A DNA stretch of 41,469 nucleotides from NCBI GenBank assembly GCA_964460345.1, contig CAYWRO010000031.1:1-41469 (forward strand), written 5' to 3'. The stretch comes from CAYWRO01 sp964460345 (GTDB lineage Bacteria; Planctomycetota; Phycisphaerae; Phycisphaerales; UBA1924). Below are positions 1 to 7,707 of this stretch, in pieces (the stretch's first letter is position 1; every line of letters starts with the position of its first letter). The position numbers were made by a program, and so were the translations under genes. Below the pieces are notes generated by a model. The model was given only the letters and a program-made list of their open reading frames with translations. It ran no database searches and was not told where the DNA came from.

Positions 1-26
1 GGGGGCGGGGGCGGGGGCGGGGGGGG
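1..26. repeat. G-rich low-complexity run at window edge
   Basis: Consecutive GGGGGC units followed by a G8 run. The far end of the window is also G-rich (41456-41469), so these may be contig ends or assembly breaks at G-runs rather than biology. Confidence 0.7.
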
Positions 27-213
27 TCATGGCGACTCCTGGGGGTAATCCGAGTGGACACGAACGCGAGCGCTGCCGGGCTGTGACAGCATACCGCAAG
101 CGGGGATGGGGTGGGAGGGAAGAGGGCGCGATTGTGCGGTCTGTGTCGGTGATGCGGGGCTCATCACCACCAGCGCTGTGCCGAGTCCCGCGCAGTGAGG
201 ACTCTGTACGGCC

Positions 214-377
214 GGTGCGACGATTTACCGGACTGGTGCGATGCTTCGCCGTGCCGGTGCGACGCTCTGTCAGACCGGTGCGATGCTCAGACCGGTGCGA
301 TGCTCTGTCGCGCCGCTGCGATGCTCTGTCAGACCGGTGCGATGGAACGCCGCACCGGTGCTCCGCTCCTCGATTCG
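214..377. repeat. 21-bp-period degenerate tandem array
   Basis: The core GGTGCGA recurs at 214, 235, 256, 277, 294, 315 (as GCTGCGA), 336 and 357 (diverged). Spacing is 21 bp except one 17-bp step. Between the cores the sequence is mostly TGCTCTGTCAGACC or a variant of it. Several overlapping reading frames stay open only because the period is a multiple of three. None has a good ribosome binding site or a recognisable product, so the stretch 27-594 is best treated as non-coding. A function for the array is not visible. Confidence 0.8.
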
Positions 378-594
378 AGGACGGAAGCAATGTGTACGCC
401 TAACAAGGGCCGGAATGGCCGCCCGATAAGGGGGAGCGGGCTGCGCGGCTCACGCCCCCTTCCCCGAAGATGGTGTTGCACGACGCTCCCGGGCTGCGGA
501 GCCGGTCGGCGGAATCGCGATCCGATGTTCTACCCCCAACAAGGGGGAACAGAACCCACTGCAACACACCGAACGTGCACGTACCTGTATGAGG

Positions 595-659
595 GTGCTG
601 AGTGCTGTGTGCTGAGTTCTGCGTCGTGCCCGTTCTTCTCAGCACTCAGCACTCAGCAC
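595..659 (+). promoter_or_regulatory. Long leader hairpin before the carboxylate-amine ligase gene
   Basis: Arms at 595-616 and 638-659 are 22 nt each and complementary with one mismatch, around a 21-nt loop. Both arms are built from the short repeat CAGCACT or its complement. The 3' arm ends 17 nt before the ATG at 677, just upstream of the G/A-rich ribosome binding site. It could be an attenuator or mRNA-stabilising structure, or simply a simple-repeat palindrome. No U-run follows, so it does not look like an intrinsic terminator. Confidence 0.5.
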
Positions 660-676
660 TGACGGGGGGAGCGAGG

Positions 677-1858
677 ATGACAGCGATGAACGGCACGGTT
701 GATCTGGCGACGGATCTGAGGTTCAAGGGCTCGCGCGAGGCCACGGTGGGGATCGAGCTGGAGCTGCCGATCCTCGACCGCGACACGGGGGACCTCGTGC
801 CCGGCGCGCCGCGCCTGCTGGCCGCGTGCCAGGAGGAGGGCGTGAAGGGGATCGCGGCGGAGCTGATGCAGTCGATGATTGAGGTGAAGACGGATGTCTG
901 CCCCACCGCGATGGAGGCCAAAAAGCAGCTTCGCGCGCGCCTGGGCAAGCTTCACAACATCGCCCGCTCGCTCGGCTACGACCTGGCGCTGTGGGGAACG
1001 CACCCCTTCGCGCGCCCGAGCATTCATTCCCTCACGCACGATGAGCGCATGGTCGGCGTCGAGCGGCGACTGGCGTGGATGATGTCGCAGCGCGTCACGT
1101 TCGGCCTGCACATCCACGTCGGCGTGCGCTCGGGGGATGAAGCGGTTGGGCTGATCAACATGCTGGTGCAGTATTTGCCGCACATGCTGGCGCTCTCCGC
1201 CAACAGCCCGTTCTGGCAGGGCGTCGACACTGGCATGGCCTCGACGCGCGCGGTCCTCTACAACCTCGTGCCGCGCTCCGGGATTCCCAGCCACTTCGAG
1301 AACTGGAAGGATTTGCGCGAGTACATCGAGATCATGCGCGAGGGCGGGCTCCTGCGGACGCACAAGGACCTCAAGTGGGAGATCCGGCCGCGGCCGGACT
1401 TCGGGACGATCGAGTTTCGCATCTGCGACACGCCCGACCGGCTCGGCGTCGTCGGCGGCCTGGCGGCGCTGGCCCGTTCGCTGGTGATCAGCACGCAGCG
1501 CCTGCTGGAAGATCGCCCGCAGTTGTGCCGCGGCGATGAGCGGCGGCAGTGGTTCGCCGTCGAGAACCGTTCGCTCGCCGCACGCTACGGGCCCGAGGCC
1601 GTCTACATCCGCACCGCCCGCGGCAAGCGCCGCTACCTCCGGCAGGAACTGGAAGACCTGATCGAACGGCTGGCCCCGGTGGCCAGGGAAGGAGGGGATG
1701 AAGGACTGCTCAATGAACTCATCAGCGTGCTTCGGGGGGAGACGGGCGCCGCCCGGCAGCGGCGCATCAAGCGCGACAGCGGCGACTGGTCCGCCCTGGT
1801 CAAGGACGCCGTGCAGCGGCTGGACGCCGCGCTCCGCCCGACCAAGCGGGCGGCGTAG
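677..1858 (+). CDS. YbdK-type carboxylate-amine ligase (GCS2 family)
   Basis: The 393-residue product belongs to the glutamate-cysteine ligase type 2 family, the ATP-grasp-unrelated enzymes that join the gamma-carboxyl of glutamate to an amine. Visible hallmarks are VGIELELPILD near the N-terminus, HIHVGV at residues 145-150, and IEFRICDTPD in the C-terminal half. Length is close to E. coli YbdK (about 372). The start at 677 is chosen because GGGGGAGCGAGG precedes it; an in-frame extension to 602 would only translate the CAGCACT hairpin repeats. YbdK itself has weak glutamate-cysteine ligase activity, so the true amine acceptor is unknown. A class II glutamine amidotransferase follows on the same strand 119 bp downstream, which hints at a gamma-glutamyl metabolite route. 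Family assignment is firm, substrate is not. Confidence 0.9.
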   Translation: MTAMNGTVDLATDLRFKGSREATVGIELELPILDRDTGDLVPGAPRLLAACQEEGVKGIAAELMQSMIEVKTDVCPTAMEAKKQLRARLGKLHNIARSLGYDLALWGTHPFARPSIHSLTHDERMVGVERRLAWMMSQRVTFGLHIHVGVRSGDEAVGLINMLVQYLPHMLALSANSPFWQGVDTGMASTRAVLYNLVPRSGIPSHFENWKDLREYIEIMREGGLLRTHKDLKWEIRPRPDFGTIEFRICDTPDRLGVVGGLAALARSLVISTQRLLEDRPQLCRGDERRQWFAVENRSLAARYGPEAVYIRTARGKRRYLRQELEDLIERLAPVAREGGDEGLLNELISVLRGETGAARQRRIKRDSGDWSALVKDAVQRLDAALRPTKRAA

Positions 1859-1872
1859 CGGGTGTGGCGGCT

Positions 1873-1963
1873 CGGTTCTCCGAACCGCGATGGTCTCCGT
1901 GGTCTTTCCGGCTTCCGATCACGGCTCGGAGAGCCGTGCCACCGCTCGGAGAGCCGTGCCACC
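1873..1963. repeat. BIME-like palindromic repeat, copy 1
   Basis: Three short hairpin units lie between the ligase and amidotransferase genes. Stems are CGGTTC/GAACCG (1873-1887, loop TCC) and CACGGCTC/GAGCCGTG (1920-1938, loop GGA), followed by a partial third unit GCTCGGAGAGC (1944-1954); the latter two each end in CGTGCCACC. The same hairpin family recurs at 20903, 22897 and 23737. This copy is the most diverged and has a duplicated right half. Confidence 0.8.
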
Positions 1964-1977
1964 GGTTGGGGAGGATG

Positions 1978-2802
1978 ATGTGTGAACTGCTGGGACTGTG
2001 CGGGGCGCTGCCGTTCTCGGCGGATGTGACGATGCGGGCCTTCGCGCGGCGCGATGAAAACAACGCCGACGGCTGGGGGCTCGCCTGGTACATGGATGAA
2101 TCCATCGCGCTGGTCAAGGAGGCGACCGCCTGGAGCGCCAGCGGGCACGCGGCGTTCCTGCAGGAGTACGACCTGGTCCGCTCGCGCATCTTCCTGGCCC
2201 ACGTGCGGCGCGCGACGGTCGGCCGCCGCGGCAGCCGGGCCAACGCCCACCCCTTTGAGCGTGAGATCGGCGGCCGGGCGTATGGCTTCGAGCACAATGG
2301 GACAGTCCGGGCGACCGAACTGAAGCTCGGGCGCTACTGGCCGATCGGGCAGACGGACTCCGAACGCGTCTTCTGCCACCTGGCGGACAAGATCCTCCAG
2401 CGCGGCCGGCACCTGGAGGAGGAGTCGGACTGGCAGTGGCTCGCCGGCGAACTGGCCCACCTCAACAATCTCGGCAAGCTCAACGCGCTGCTCTCCGACG
2501 GGCACCGGCTGTTTGCCTATCGCGACGCGGCGGGGTTCAAGGGGCTGTCGATGCGCGTGATGGGCTTTCACGATGAACAGACCCGGCGGCTGGATGACCC
2601 GGACATCGAGATCGACTTGAGCAGCGGCGATGAGAACCGGGTGTACGTCGTGGCGACGCGGCCGCTCACCCGATCCGGGTGGCGCGACGTGCGGCCGGGA
2701 GAGCTGCTGGTGATCGAGGCGGGAGAGTTGATCTGGTCGAACAAGCGGCAGATCACGGCGGTCGCGGCGGGGCGCCGGGAAGCGGCACTGGAAGAGGATT
2801 GA
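1978..2802 (+). CDS. Class II glutamine amidotransferase (YafJ/GATase_4 type)
   Basis: The 274-residue N-terminal-nucleophile hydrolase begins Met-Cys-Glu-Leu, so Cys2 becomes the catalytic N-terminal cysteine after Met removal. That fixes the start at 1978 rather than the ATG three bases earlier. Other family features are NADGWGLAWY (about residues 25-34), LAHVRRATVG (about 76-85) and EHNGTV (about 104-109, the oxyanion region). There is no synthase domain, so it probably hydrolyses a gamma-glutamyl amide, as EgtC and yeast Dug3 do. GGGGAGG lies just upstream. It sits after the gamma-glutamyl-type ligase with a palindromic repeat between them; whether the two are co-transcribed is not clear. 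Family is confident; substrate and pairing are inference. Confidence 0.9.
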   Translation: MCELLGLCGALPFSADVTMRAFARRDENNADGWGLAWYMDESIALVKEATAWSASGHAAFLQEYDLVRSRIFLAHVRRATVGRRGSRANAHPFEREIGGRAYGFEHNGTVRATELKLGRYWPIGQTDSERVFCHLADKILQRGRHLEEESDWQWLAGELAHLNNLGKLNALLSDGHRLFAYRDAAGFKGLSMRVMGFHDEQTRRLDDPDIEIDLSSGDENRVYVVATRPLTRSGWRDVRPGELLVIEAGELIWSNKRQITAVAAGRREAALEED

Positions 2803-2877
2803 ACCGGACCTGCGGTCGCGGGGGCCTATCATGAAGATTGGTTCGAGCCAGGCAACCGCAGTCTGCAAGGAGAAGCC

Positions 2878-3285
2878 ATGAGCCGGTCTGCGCAGGAAAG
2901 CTTTGCGGGGCGGCGTGTGCTGCTGGCGGAGGACACGATGTTCGTCGCCGACGAAATCGAGCACATGCTGCGTGAGTTCGGTTTCGAAGTGGTGGGGCCC
3001 TTCCCGCGTCTCAAGCGGGTGCAGGAGGCGGCGACGTCGGAGCAGATTGACCTGGCGCTGCTGGACGTCAATCTCAATGAGGAAACGGTCTTTCCCGCGG
3101 CGGAGGAACTGCTCGCCCGCGGCGTGCCGTTCATCTTCCTGACCGGCTACGACGCCACGAGCATGCCGGAGGAGTTCCGGGAGTTTCCGCGACTGACCAA
3201 GCCGTTCGGCGAACAGGAGTTGCGGGCGATCATCGACGAGGTGCTCGGCAGCCATGCCGCCTCCGGGGGCGGGCCGCGGGGCTGA
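2878..3285 (+). CDS. Stand-alone receiver-domain response regulator
   Basis: The 135-residue protein is a single CheY-like receiver with no output domain. Visible residues are the acidic pocket E18-D19, the phospho-acceptor D63 in LLDVNLN, T89 in FLTGYD and K108 in LTKPF. AAGGAG precedes the ATG by a normal distance. Its sequence is strikingly close to the C-terminal receiver of the histidine kinase downstream (both share VVGP, LLDV/VLDV and VPFxFxTGY), so the two probably arose by duplication and may be phosphorylated by the same kinase. A 300-bp gap with its own likely promoter separates them. It probably acts by protein interaction or as a phosphate sink. Confidence 0.92.
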   Translation: MSRSAQESFAGRRVLLAEDTMFVADEIEHMLREFGFEVVGPFPRLKRVQEAATSEQIDLALLDVNLNEETVFPAAEELLARGVPFIFLTGYDATSMPEEFREFPRLTKPFGEQELRAIIDEVLGSHAASGGGPRG

Positions 3286-3337
3286 CCGGACCGCACAGAA
3301 CTCGCATCACTGTGGCGGGAAGTGATCGCTTTTCCCA

Positions 3338-3366
3338 TTGAGGGTGCTGTTGTGCGCGTGCACAAT
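3338..3366 (+). promoter_or_regulatory. Candidate sigma-70 promoter with overlapping palindrome
   Basis: TTGAGG (3338-3343) and CACAAT (3361-3366) are 17 bp apart. A perfect inverted repeat TTGTGC-GCGT-GCACAA (3350-3365) overlaps the -10 element, the right place for a repressor operator. It would drive the histidine kinase with a leader of about 220 nt (3373-3590), which is GC-rich and in which I see nothing else definite. Confidence 0.4.
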
Positions 3367-3590
3367 GGCTTGTTCGGTAGGTTGCAGGCTTTGCCCGTCC
3401 GCCTGTGCGGATCGGCCATGCGGTGCCGGTGACCGCGGCGAGGCCATGCAGGCGGCCGGGCGGGTCGCCTGCTCCCGAAGCGCCGCACGCTGCCCGCAGA
3501 GCCAGACGCCGCCTTAGCCCGCGGCATCCGCGACGACCGGGCGTGCGGCCGCAGCGCCGGCCGGCGATCGAGAGATGGAGGAATCGTTCC

Positions 3591-3629
3591 ATGCGTGTGA
3601 GTGCCTGCCCTGGAGCGCCCGATGGGTGA
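3591..3629 (+). CDS. 12-codon upstream ORF overlapping the kinase start
   Basis: ATG at 3591 follows a strong GGAGGA (3577-3582) and encodes MRVSACPGAPDG. Its TGA (3627-3629) lies inside the ATGGGTGA that also holds the kinase ATG at 3622. Ribosomes ending on this peptide would be placed on the kinase start, so translational coupling is likely. No attenuator hairpin or amino-acid run is evident. It may simply be a chance short frame, but the ribosome binding site is the best in the region. Confidence 0.4.
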   Translation: MRVSACPGAPDG

Positions 3630-6600
3630 AGCGGCCCTGCCTGCGGCGAATGTGTTGTCGCCGACGTTCAGACGCCTGTCGTGCTTTGCGGCAGTGCTCG
3701 TGACGGTGGTGGGGGGGCTTGTCGCGGTCGGTTGGGTCTTCGACATTCCGGCGCTGCGGAGCTTTGTTCCCGCGCACGGGGCGGCGGTGAAGCCCAACGA
3801 GGCGGTTGGTTTCATCCTGAGCGGCGCCGCGCTGTGGCTCCTGCAGGCGGCGCGGCCGGGCCGGGTGCGCCGCGTGGCCGGCCTGGTGCTCGCCGGGGCA
3901 GTCGGGCTGCTCGGGGCCGCGACCCTCTTGCAGGATGTGCTGGACATCGATCTGCGGATCGATGAACTGTTGATCCTGGATGAGCCGTGGCCCGCCGAGA
4001 CGGGGGCTCGCGGGCGGATGTCGCCCAACGCTTCGCTTGCAATGACGCTGGCCGGCCTTGCGATGTGCCTGCTGCCCACACGCGGGTGGCGCACGGGGTC
4101 GTTCCTGCAGATGCTGGCGACGGTGGTGCTCGGCGTGGGGCTGCTGGCGGTGCTCGGGTATCTCTACGACGTCGAGGGCCTGCACCGTCTGGAGTACGGC
4201 GTGACCGGGATCTCGCTCGCGACGGCCGGCGCCTTCATCGTGCTCGGACTTGGGATCCTGTGCGCGGCTCCCGATCGGGGCTGGATGACGGTCTTTGCGG
4301 GCATGACGGGCGGGGGGATCGTTGCCCGGCGTCTGCTGCCGGGCGTGGCGGTTGTGATCATCCTGCTGGGCTGGCTTCGGCTGGCGGGCGAGCTTAACGA
4401 TCTTTTCGACGCGACGCTCGGGACGGCGATGTTCGTCCTGGCGACGGTCCTGCTCCTCGGCGGGCTGGTGTGGCAGACATCGGTGGCGCTGCACCGGAGC
4501 GACCTGAGACGCATGGCGGCGCAGCAGGATCTGCTGGAGCAGCGCGAGTGGCTGACGACGACGCTGTTGAGCATCGGCGATGCTGTGATCACGACGGACG
4601 CCCGCGGCCGGACCGTGCTGATGAACAACGTGGCGGAGGAGTTGACCGGCTGGACGCAGGATGAAGCCGAGGGCCAGCCGCTGTGGCAGATCTTCAGGAT
4701 TGTCGAGGAAAAGACCGGCCGAACGGTGGAAGACCCGGTGCAGCAGGTGCTGCGCGGGGGGAACGTGGTCGGGCTGGCGAACTACTCCGCGCTGGTGCGC
4801 CGGGACGGGAAGCTCCTTCCTATTCAGGACAGCGCTGCGCCGATTCGTGCCGCTGACGGGGGCGTGGTGGGGGTGGTGCTCGTCTTCCGGGATGTGAGCC
4901 GGGAGCGCCGCGCGGAACAGGAACTGCGCGCCAGCGAAGCCGTGAAGGGCGCCATCATCGGTAACTCCCTGGACGGCATCATCACCATCGATGCAGACGG
5001 GAAGATCGTCGAGTTCAACCCGGCGGCGGAGGTGATGTTCGGCTACGGACGCGAGGAGGCGATCGGCAGGATGGTGGCGGACCTGATTGTCCCGCCAGGA
5101 GCGCGGGATCGTCACAGCCGCGGCGTGGCCCGCTATGTGGCCACGGGTGAGAGCGGCAACATGCTGGGGCGGCACGTGGAGGTGACAGCCCTGCGCGCCG
5201 ACGGGACGGAGTTTCCCATCGAGCTGGCGGTGACGCCGATTCACACAAGCGGGGGGCGCCCGATGTTCGCCGGTCACGTGCGCGACATCACCGAGCGGAA
5301 GCGGATCCAGGCGGCGCTGGAGCAGCGCGCCAGTCAGCAGCGGGCGGTGGTGCGCCTGGGGCAGATGGCGCTGCGGGAGCGCGACCTGCAGAAGGTGCTG
5401 CAGCAGGCGACCTCGACCGTGGCGGCGACACTTGATGTGGAGTTCGCCAAGGTGCTCGAGATCACGCCCGCCGGGGATGAGATGGTGCTCCGCGCAGGCG
5501 TCGGCTTCGACGAATCGCTCATCGGGACCGCGAAGGTGCCGGCAGACCCGCAGAGCCAGGCGGGGTACACGCTCGCGCTGGACGCCCCGCTGGTGGTGGA
5601 CGATCTGCGAACGGAACAGCGCTTCCGGGGAGCTCCGCTGCTCCGCGATCATCGGATCATCAGCGGGATGACCTGCGCAATCGTCGGACCCGGAGGAGGG
5701 CCATGGGGGGTGCTGGGGGCGCACAGCACGCGTCACCGTTCGTTTACGGAGGACGACATCAGCTTTCTCGGCGCGGTGGCGAACGTTCTTGCCAACGCGA
5801 TCGAGCGTGATGAGGCGGAGGCCTCGCTGCGACGGAGCGAGCGGCTGTACCGCGGCATCGGCGAATCAATCAACTACGGCGTGTGGGTGTGCACGCCGGA
5901 CGGACGGGCGATCTATTCGAGTCCATCGTTCCAGCAGATGACCGGCCTGACGCCGGAGAGCGCCGGTGACCTGGGGTGGTCGGCGGCGTTGCATCCCGAT
6001 GACATCGAGGAGACGGTTCGGGCGTGGAAACAGACCGTTGCCCACGGTGATTTCTGGGAGCGGGAGCACCGCTATCGCGGAGTGGATGGGCAGTGGCACT
6101 ACGTGCTGGCACGGGGGGTCCCGATCCACGACCATGATGGGAGAGTGATCTACTGGGCGGGCATTAACCTGGACATCGACAGCTTCAAGCGCACCGAGGA
6201 GGCGCTGCGGAGGAGCGAAGAGCGGTTCCGGGAGATCGCCGAGACGATTCGAGAGGTCTTCTACATCGTCGAGGACAACGTCATCACGTACGTCAGCTCG
6301 GCTTACGAGGTGGTGTGGGGCAGGGCTCGCGCCGAGTTGTACGGTGACCTGGGCGTCTTCCTTGACTCGGTAGTGGAAGAGGATCGCCAGCGCGTGCTCG
6401 AGTCGTGGCAGCAGCGCACGGCGGGCGAAGCGACGGAAGTGGAGTTCCGGATCACACGCGGCGACGGTGAGGAGCGGTGGATCCATGATCGCTCTTATCC
6501 GGTGGTGGATGCGAATGGTCGCGTGGTCCGCATTGTGGGCGTCGCCAACGATGTGACCGAGCGCCGACGCCACGAAGAGCAGATGCAGATCGTCATGGGA

Positions 6601-7617
6601 GAGTTGAATCACCGTGTCAAGAACACGCTCGCGGTCATCCAGTCCATCGCCATGCAGACGGCGCGGCGCGCGCCAAACCTGGAGGTCTTTCAGAGGAGCT
6701 TCCAGGATCGGCTCATGTCGATGGCCAACGCCCATTCGCTGCTGACCCGGACACACTGGGAAGGGGCCTCGCTGGCCGACATCGTGGCCAGCGAACTGGA
6801 GCCGCGCGTGGCCTCGGCGGAGCAGTACGCCGCGTCCGGGGGGCACATTCGTTTACGGCCGAAGGCGGCTTTGGCGCTGCACATGGTGGTGCATGAACTG
6901 GCCACGAACGCGGGGAAGTACGGGGCGCTCGCTTCTGACAAGGGGCGCGTGGATGTGACGTGGCGCGTGGAGCGGACCGGGCAGGAGCGTGAGGCGGTGT
7001 TGACCTGGAGAGAGCAGACGCCGGAGCCCATCGAGCCGCCGGCGGAGAGCGGCTATGGAACAAGGCTGATCGATCAGATGGTCGAGTATGAACTGGACGG
7101 GGAAGTGGAACGGGAGTATCGCCCGGACGGGCTGGAATGTCGCATCACGTTCCAGTTGTCGCCGCGTGATGTGACGGAAGGAGTTCGGCTGGATGGATCG
7201 CCAGGTGAGCCCGCCAGGCCCAGAGAGGACCGGCCCGCCAGGGCCGCGGCGGCGACGTCAAACGAGTGCTGCCGCGTGCTCGTCGTTGAGGACAACTCGA
7301 TGCTGGCGATGACGCTGTGCGACGAGCTCGACGAGGCGGGCTTTTCGGTGGTTGGTCCGGCGGCCAGCCTCGCCCGCGGCATCGCGCTGTCGGAGCAGCA
7401 TGACATTGACGCCGCGGTGCTGGATGTGGACCTGGACGGCACGGCGGTGTATCCGCTGGCGCGACAACTGCGCGAGCGGAACGTGCCATTTGTATTCGTG
7501 ACCGGCTATGAGGTGTCCGATCTGCCTGCGGATCTGCGCGATCAGGCCATGCTGCGAAAGCCGGTCGAGGTTCAGCGTGTGCGCGCCTACCTGGAGCAGG
7601 AGCTGCGCCCGGTGTGA
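3622..7617 (+). CDS. Membrane-anchored hybrid histidine kinase, PAS-PAS-GAF-PAS-PAS-HWE kinase-receiver
   Basis: The 1331-residue sensor kinase starts at ATG 3622, which has GGAG six bases before it; a GTG at 3601 is less likely. Residues about 15-300 hold some eight hydrophobic segments, with two repeats of the pattern (K/S)PNxxxxFxLxGxAL. Then follow PAS (about 310-435), PAS (about 440-565), GAF (about 575-725), PAS (about 735-860) and PAS (about 865-985). The histidine box MGELNHRVKNT places the phospho-acceptor at H997, of the HWE/HisKA_2 type. The ATP-binding domain has HELATNAGKYGAL (N1096). The C-terminal receiver has phospho-acceptor D1268 and VTGY. There is no DNA-binding domain, so output must pass through the receivers, probably including the stand-alone regulator upstream. 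Ligand is unknown. Confidence 0.95.
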   Translation: MGEAALPAANVLSPTFRRLSCFAAVLVTVVGGLVAVGWVFDIPALRSFVPAHGAAVKPNEAVGFILSGAALWLLQAARPGRVRRVAGLVLAGAVGLLGAATLLQDVLDIDLRIDELLILDEPWPAETGARGRMSPNASLAMTLAGLAMCLLPTRGWRTGSFLQMLATVVLGVGLLAVLGYLYDVEGLHRLEYGVTGISLATAGAFIVLGLGILCAAPDRGWMTVFAGMTGGGIVARRLLPGVAVVIILLGWLRLAGELNDLFDATLGTAMFVLATVLLLGGLVWQTSVALHRSDLRRMAAQQDLLEQREWLTTTLLSIGDAVITTDARGRTVLMNNVAEELTGWTQDEAEGQPLWQIFRIVEEKTGRTVEDPVQQVLRGGNVVGLANYSALVRRDGKLLPIQDSAAPIRAADGGVVGVVLVFRDVSRERRAEQELRASEAVKGAIIGNSLDGIITIDADGKIVEFNPAAEVMFGYGREEAIGRMVADLIVPPGARDRHSRGVARYVATGESGNMLGRHVEVTALRADGTEFPIELAVTPIHTSGGRPMFAGHVRDITERKRIQAALEQRASQQRAVVRLGQMALRERDLQKVLQQATSTVAATLDVEFAKVLEITPAGDEMVLRAGVGFDESLIGTAKVPADPQSQAGYTLALDAPLVVDDLRTEQRFRGAPLLRDHRIISGMTCAIVGPGGGPWGVLGAHSTRHRSFTEDDISFLGAVANVLANAIERDEAEASLRRSERLYRGIGESINYGVWVCTPDGRAIYSSPSFQQMTGLTPESAGDLGWSAALHPDDIEETVRAWKQTVAHGDFWEREHRYRGVDGQWHYVLARGVPIHDHDGRVIYWAGINLDIDSFKRTEEALRRSEERFREIAETIREVFYIVEDNVITYVSSAYEVVWGRARAELYGDLGVFLDSVVEEDRQRVLESWQQRTAGEATEVEFRITRGDGEERWIHDRSYPVVDANGRVVRIVGVANDVTERRRHEEQMQIVMGELNHRVKNTLAVIQSIAMQTARRAPNLEVFQRSFQDRLMSMANAHSLLTRTHWEGASLADIVASELEPRVASAEQYAASGGHIRLRPKAALALHMVVHELATNAGKYGALASDKGRVDVTWRVERTGQEREAVLTWREQTPEPIEPPAESGYGTRLIDQMVEYELDGEVEREYRPDGLECRITFQLSPRDVTEGVRLDGSPGEPARPREDRPARAAAATSNECCRVLVVEDNSMLAMTLCDELDEAGFSVVGPAASLARGIALSEQHDIDAAVLDVDLDGTAVYPLARQLRERNVPFVFVTGYEVSDLPADLRDQAMLRKPVEVQRVRAYLEQELRPV

Positions 7618-7707
7618 AGGAGCCGGGACGGCCTAGCATGTGACGCTGTTGCGTCGTCTCGGGGGAAGTGAATCCGGTGTGAGCGGCTGGTCGGTGGGAG
7701 GGGCTTG

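Noticed and set aside
29..662. Overlapping open frames of 62-155 residues in the left leader
   Set aside because: They are produced by the 21-bp array and CAGCACT repeats, which keep every frame open. No ribosome binding site and no recognisable protein.
3514..5736. 740-residue minus-strand frame opposite the histidine kinase
   Set aside because: It is the shadow of a GC-rich coding strand, with His/Arg/Pro/Gln-rich composition and no domain.
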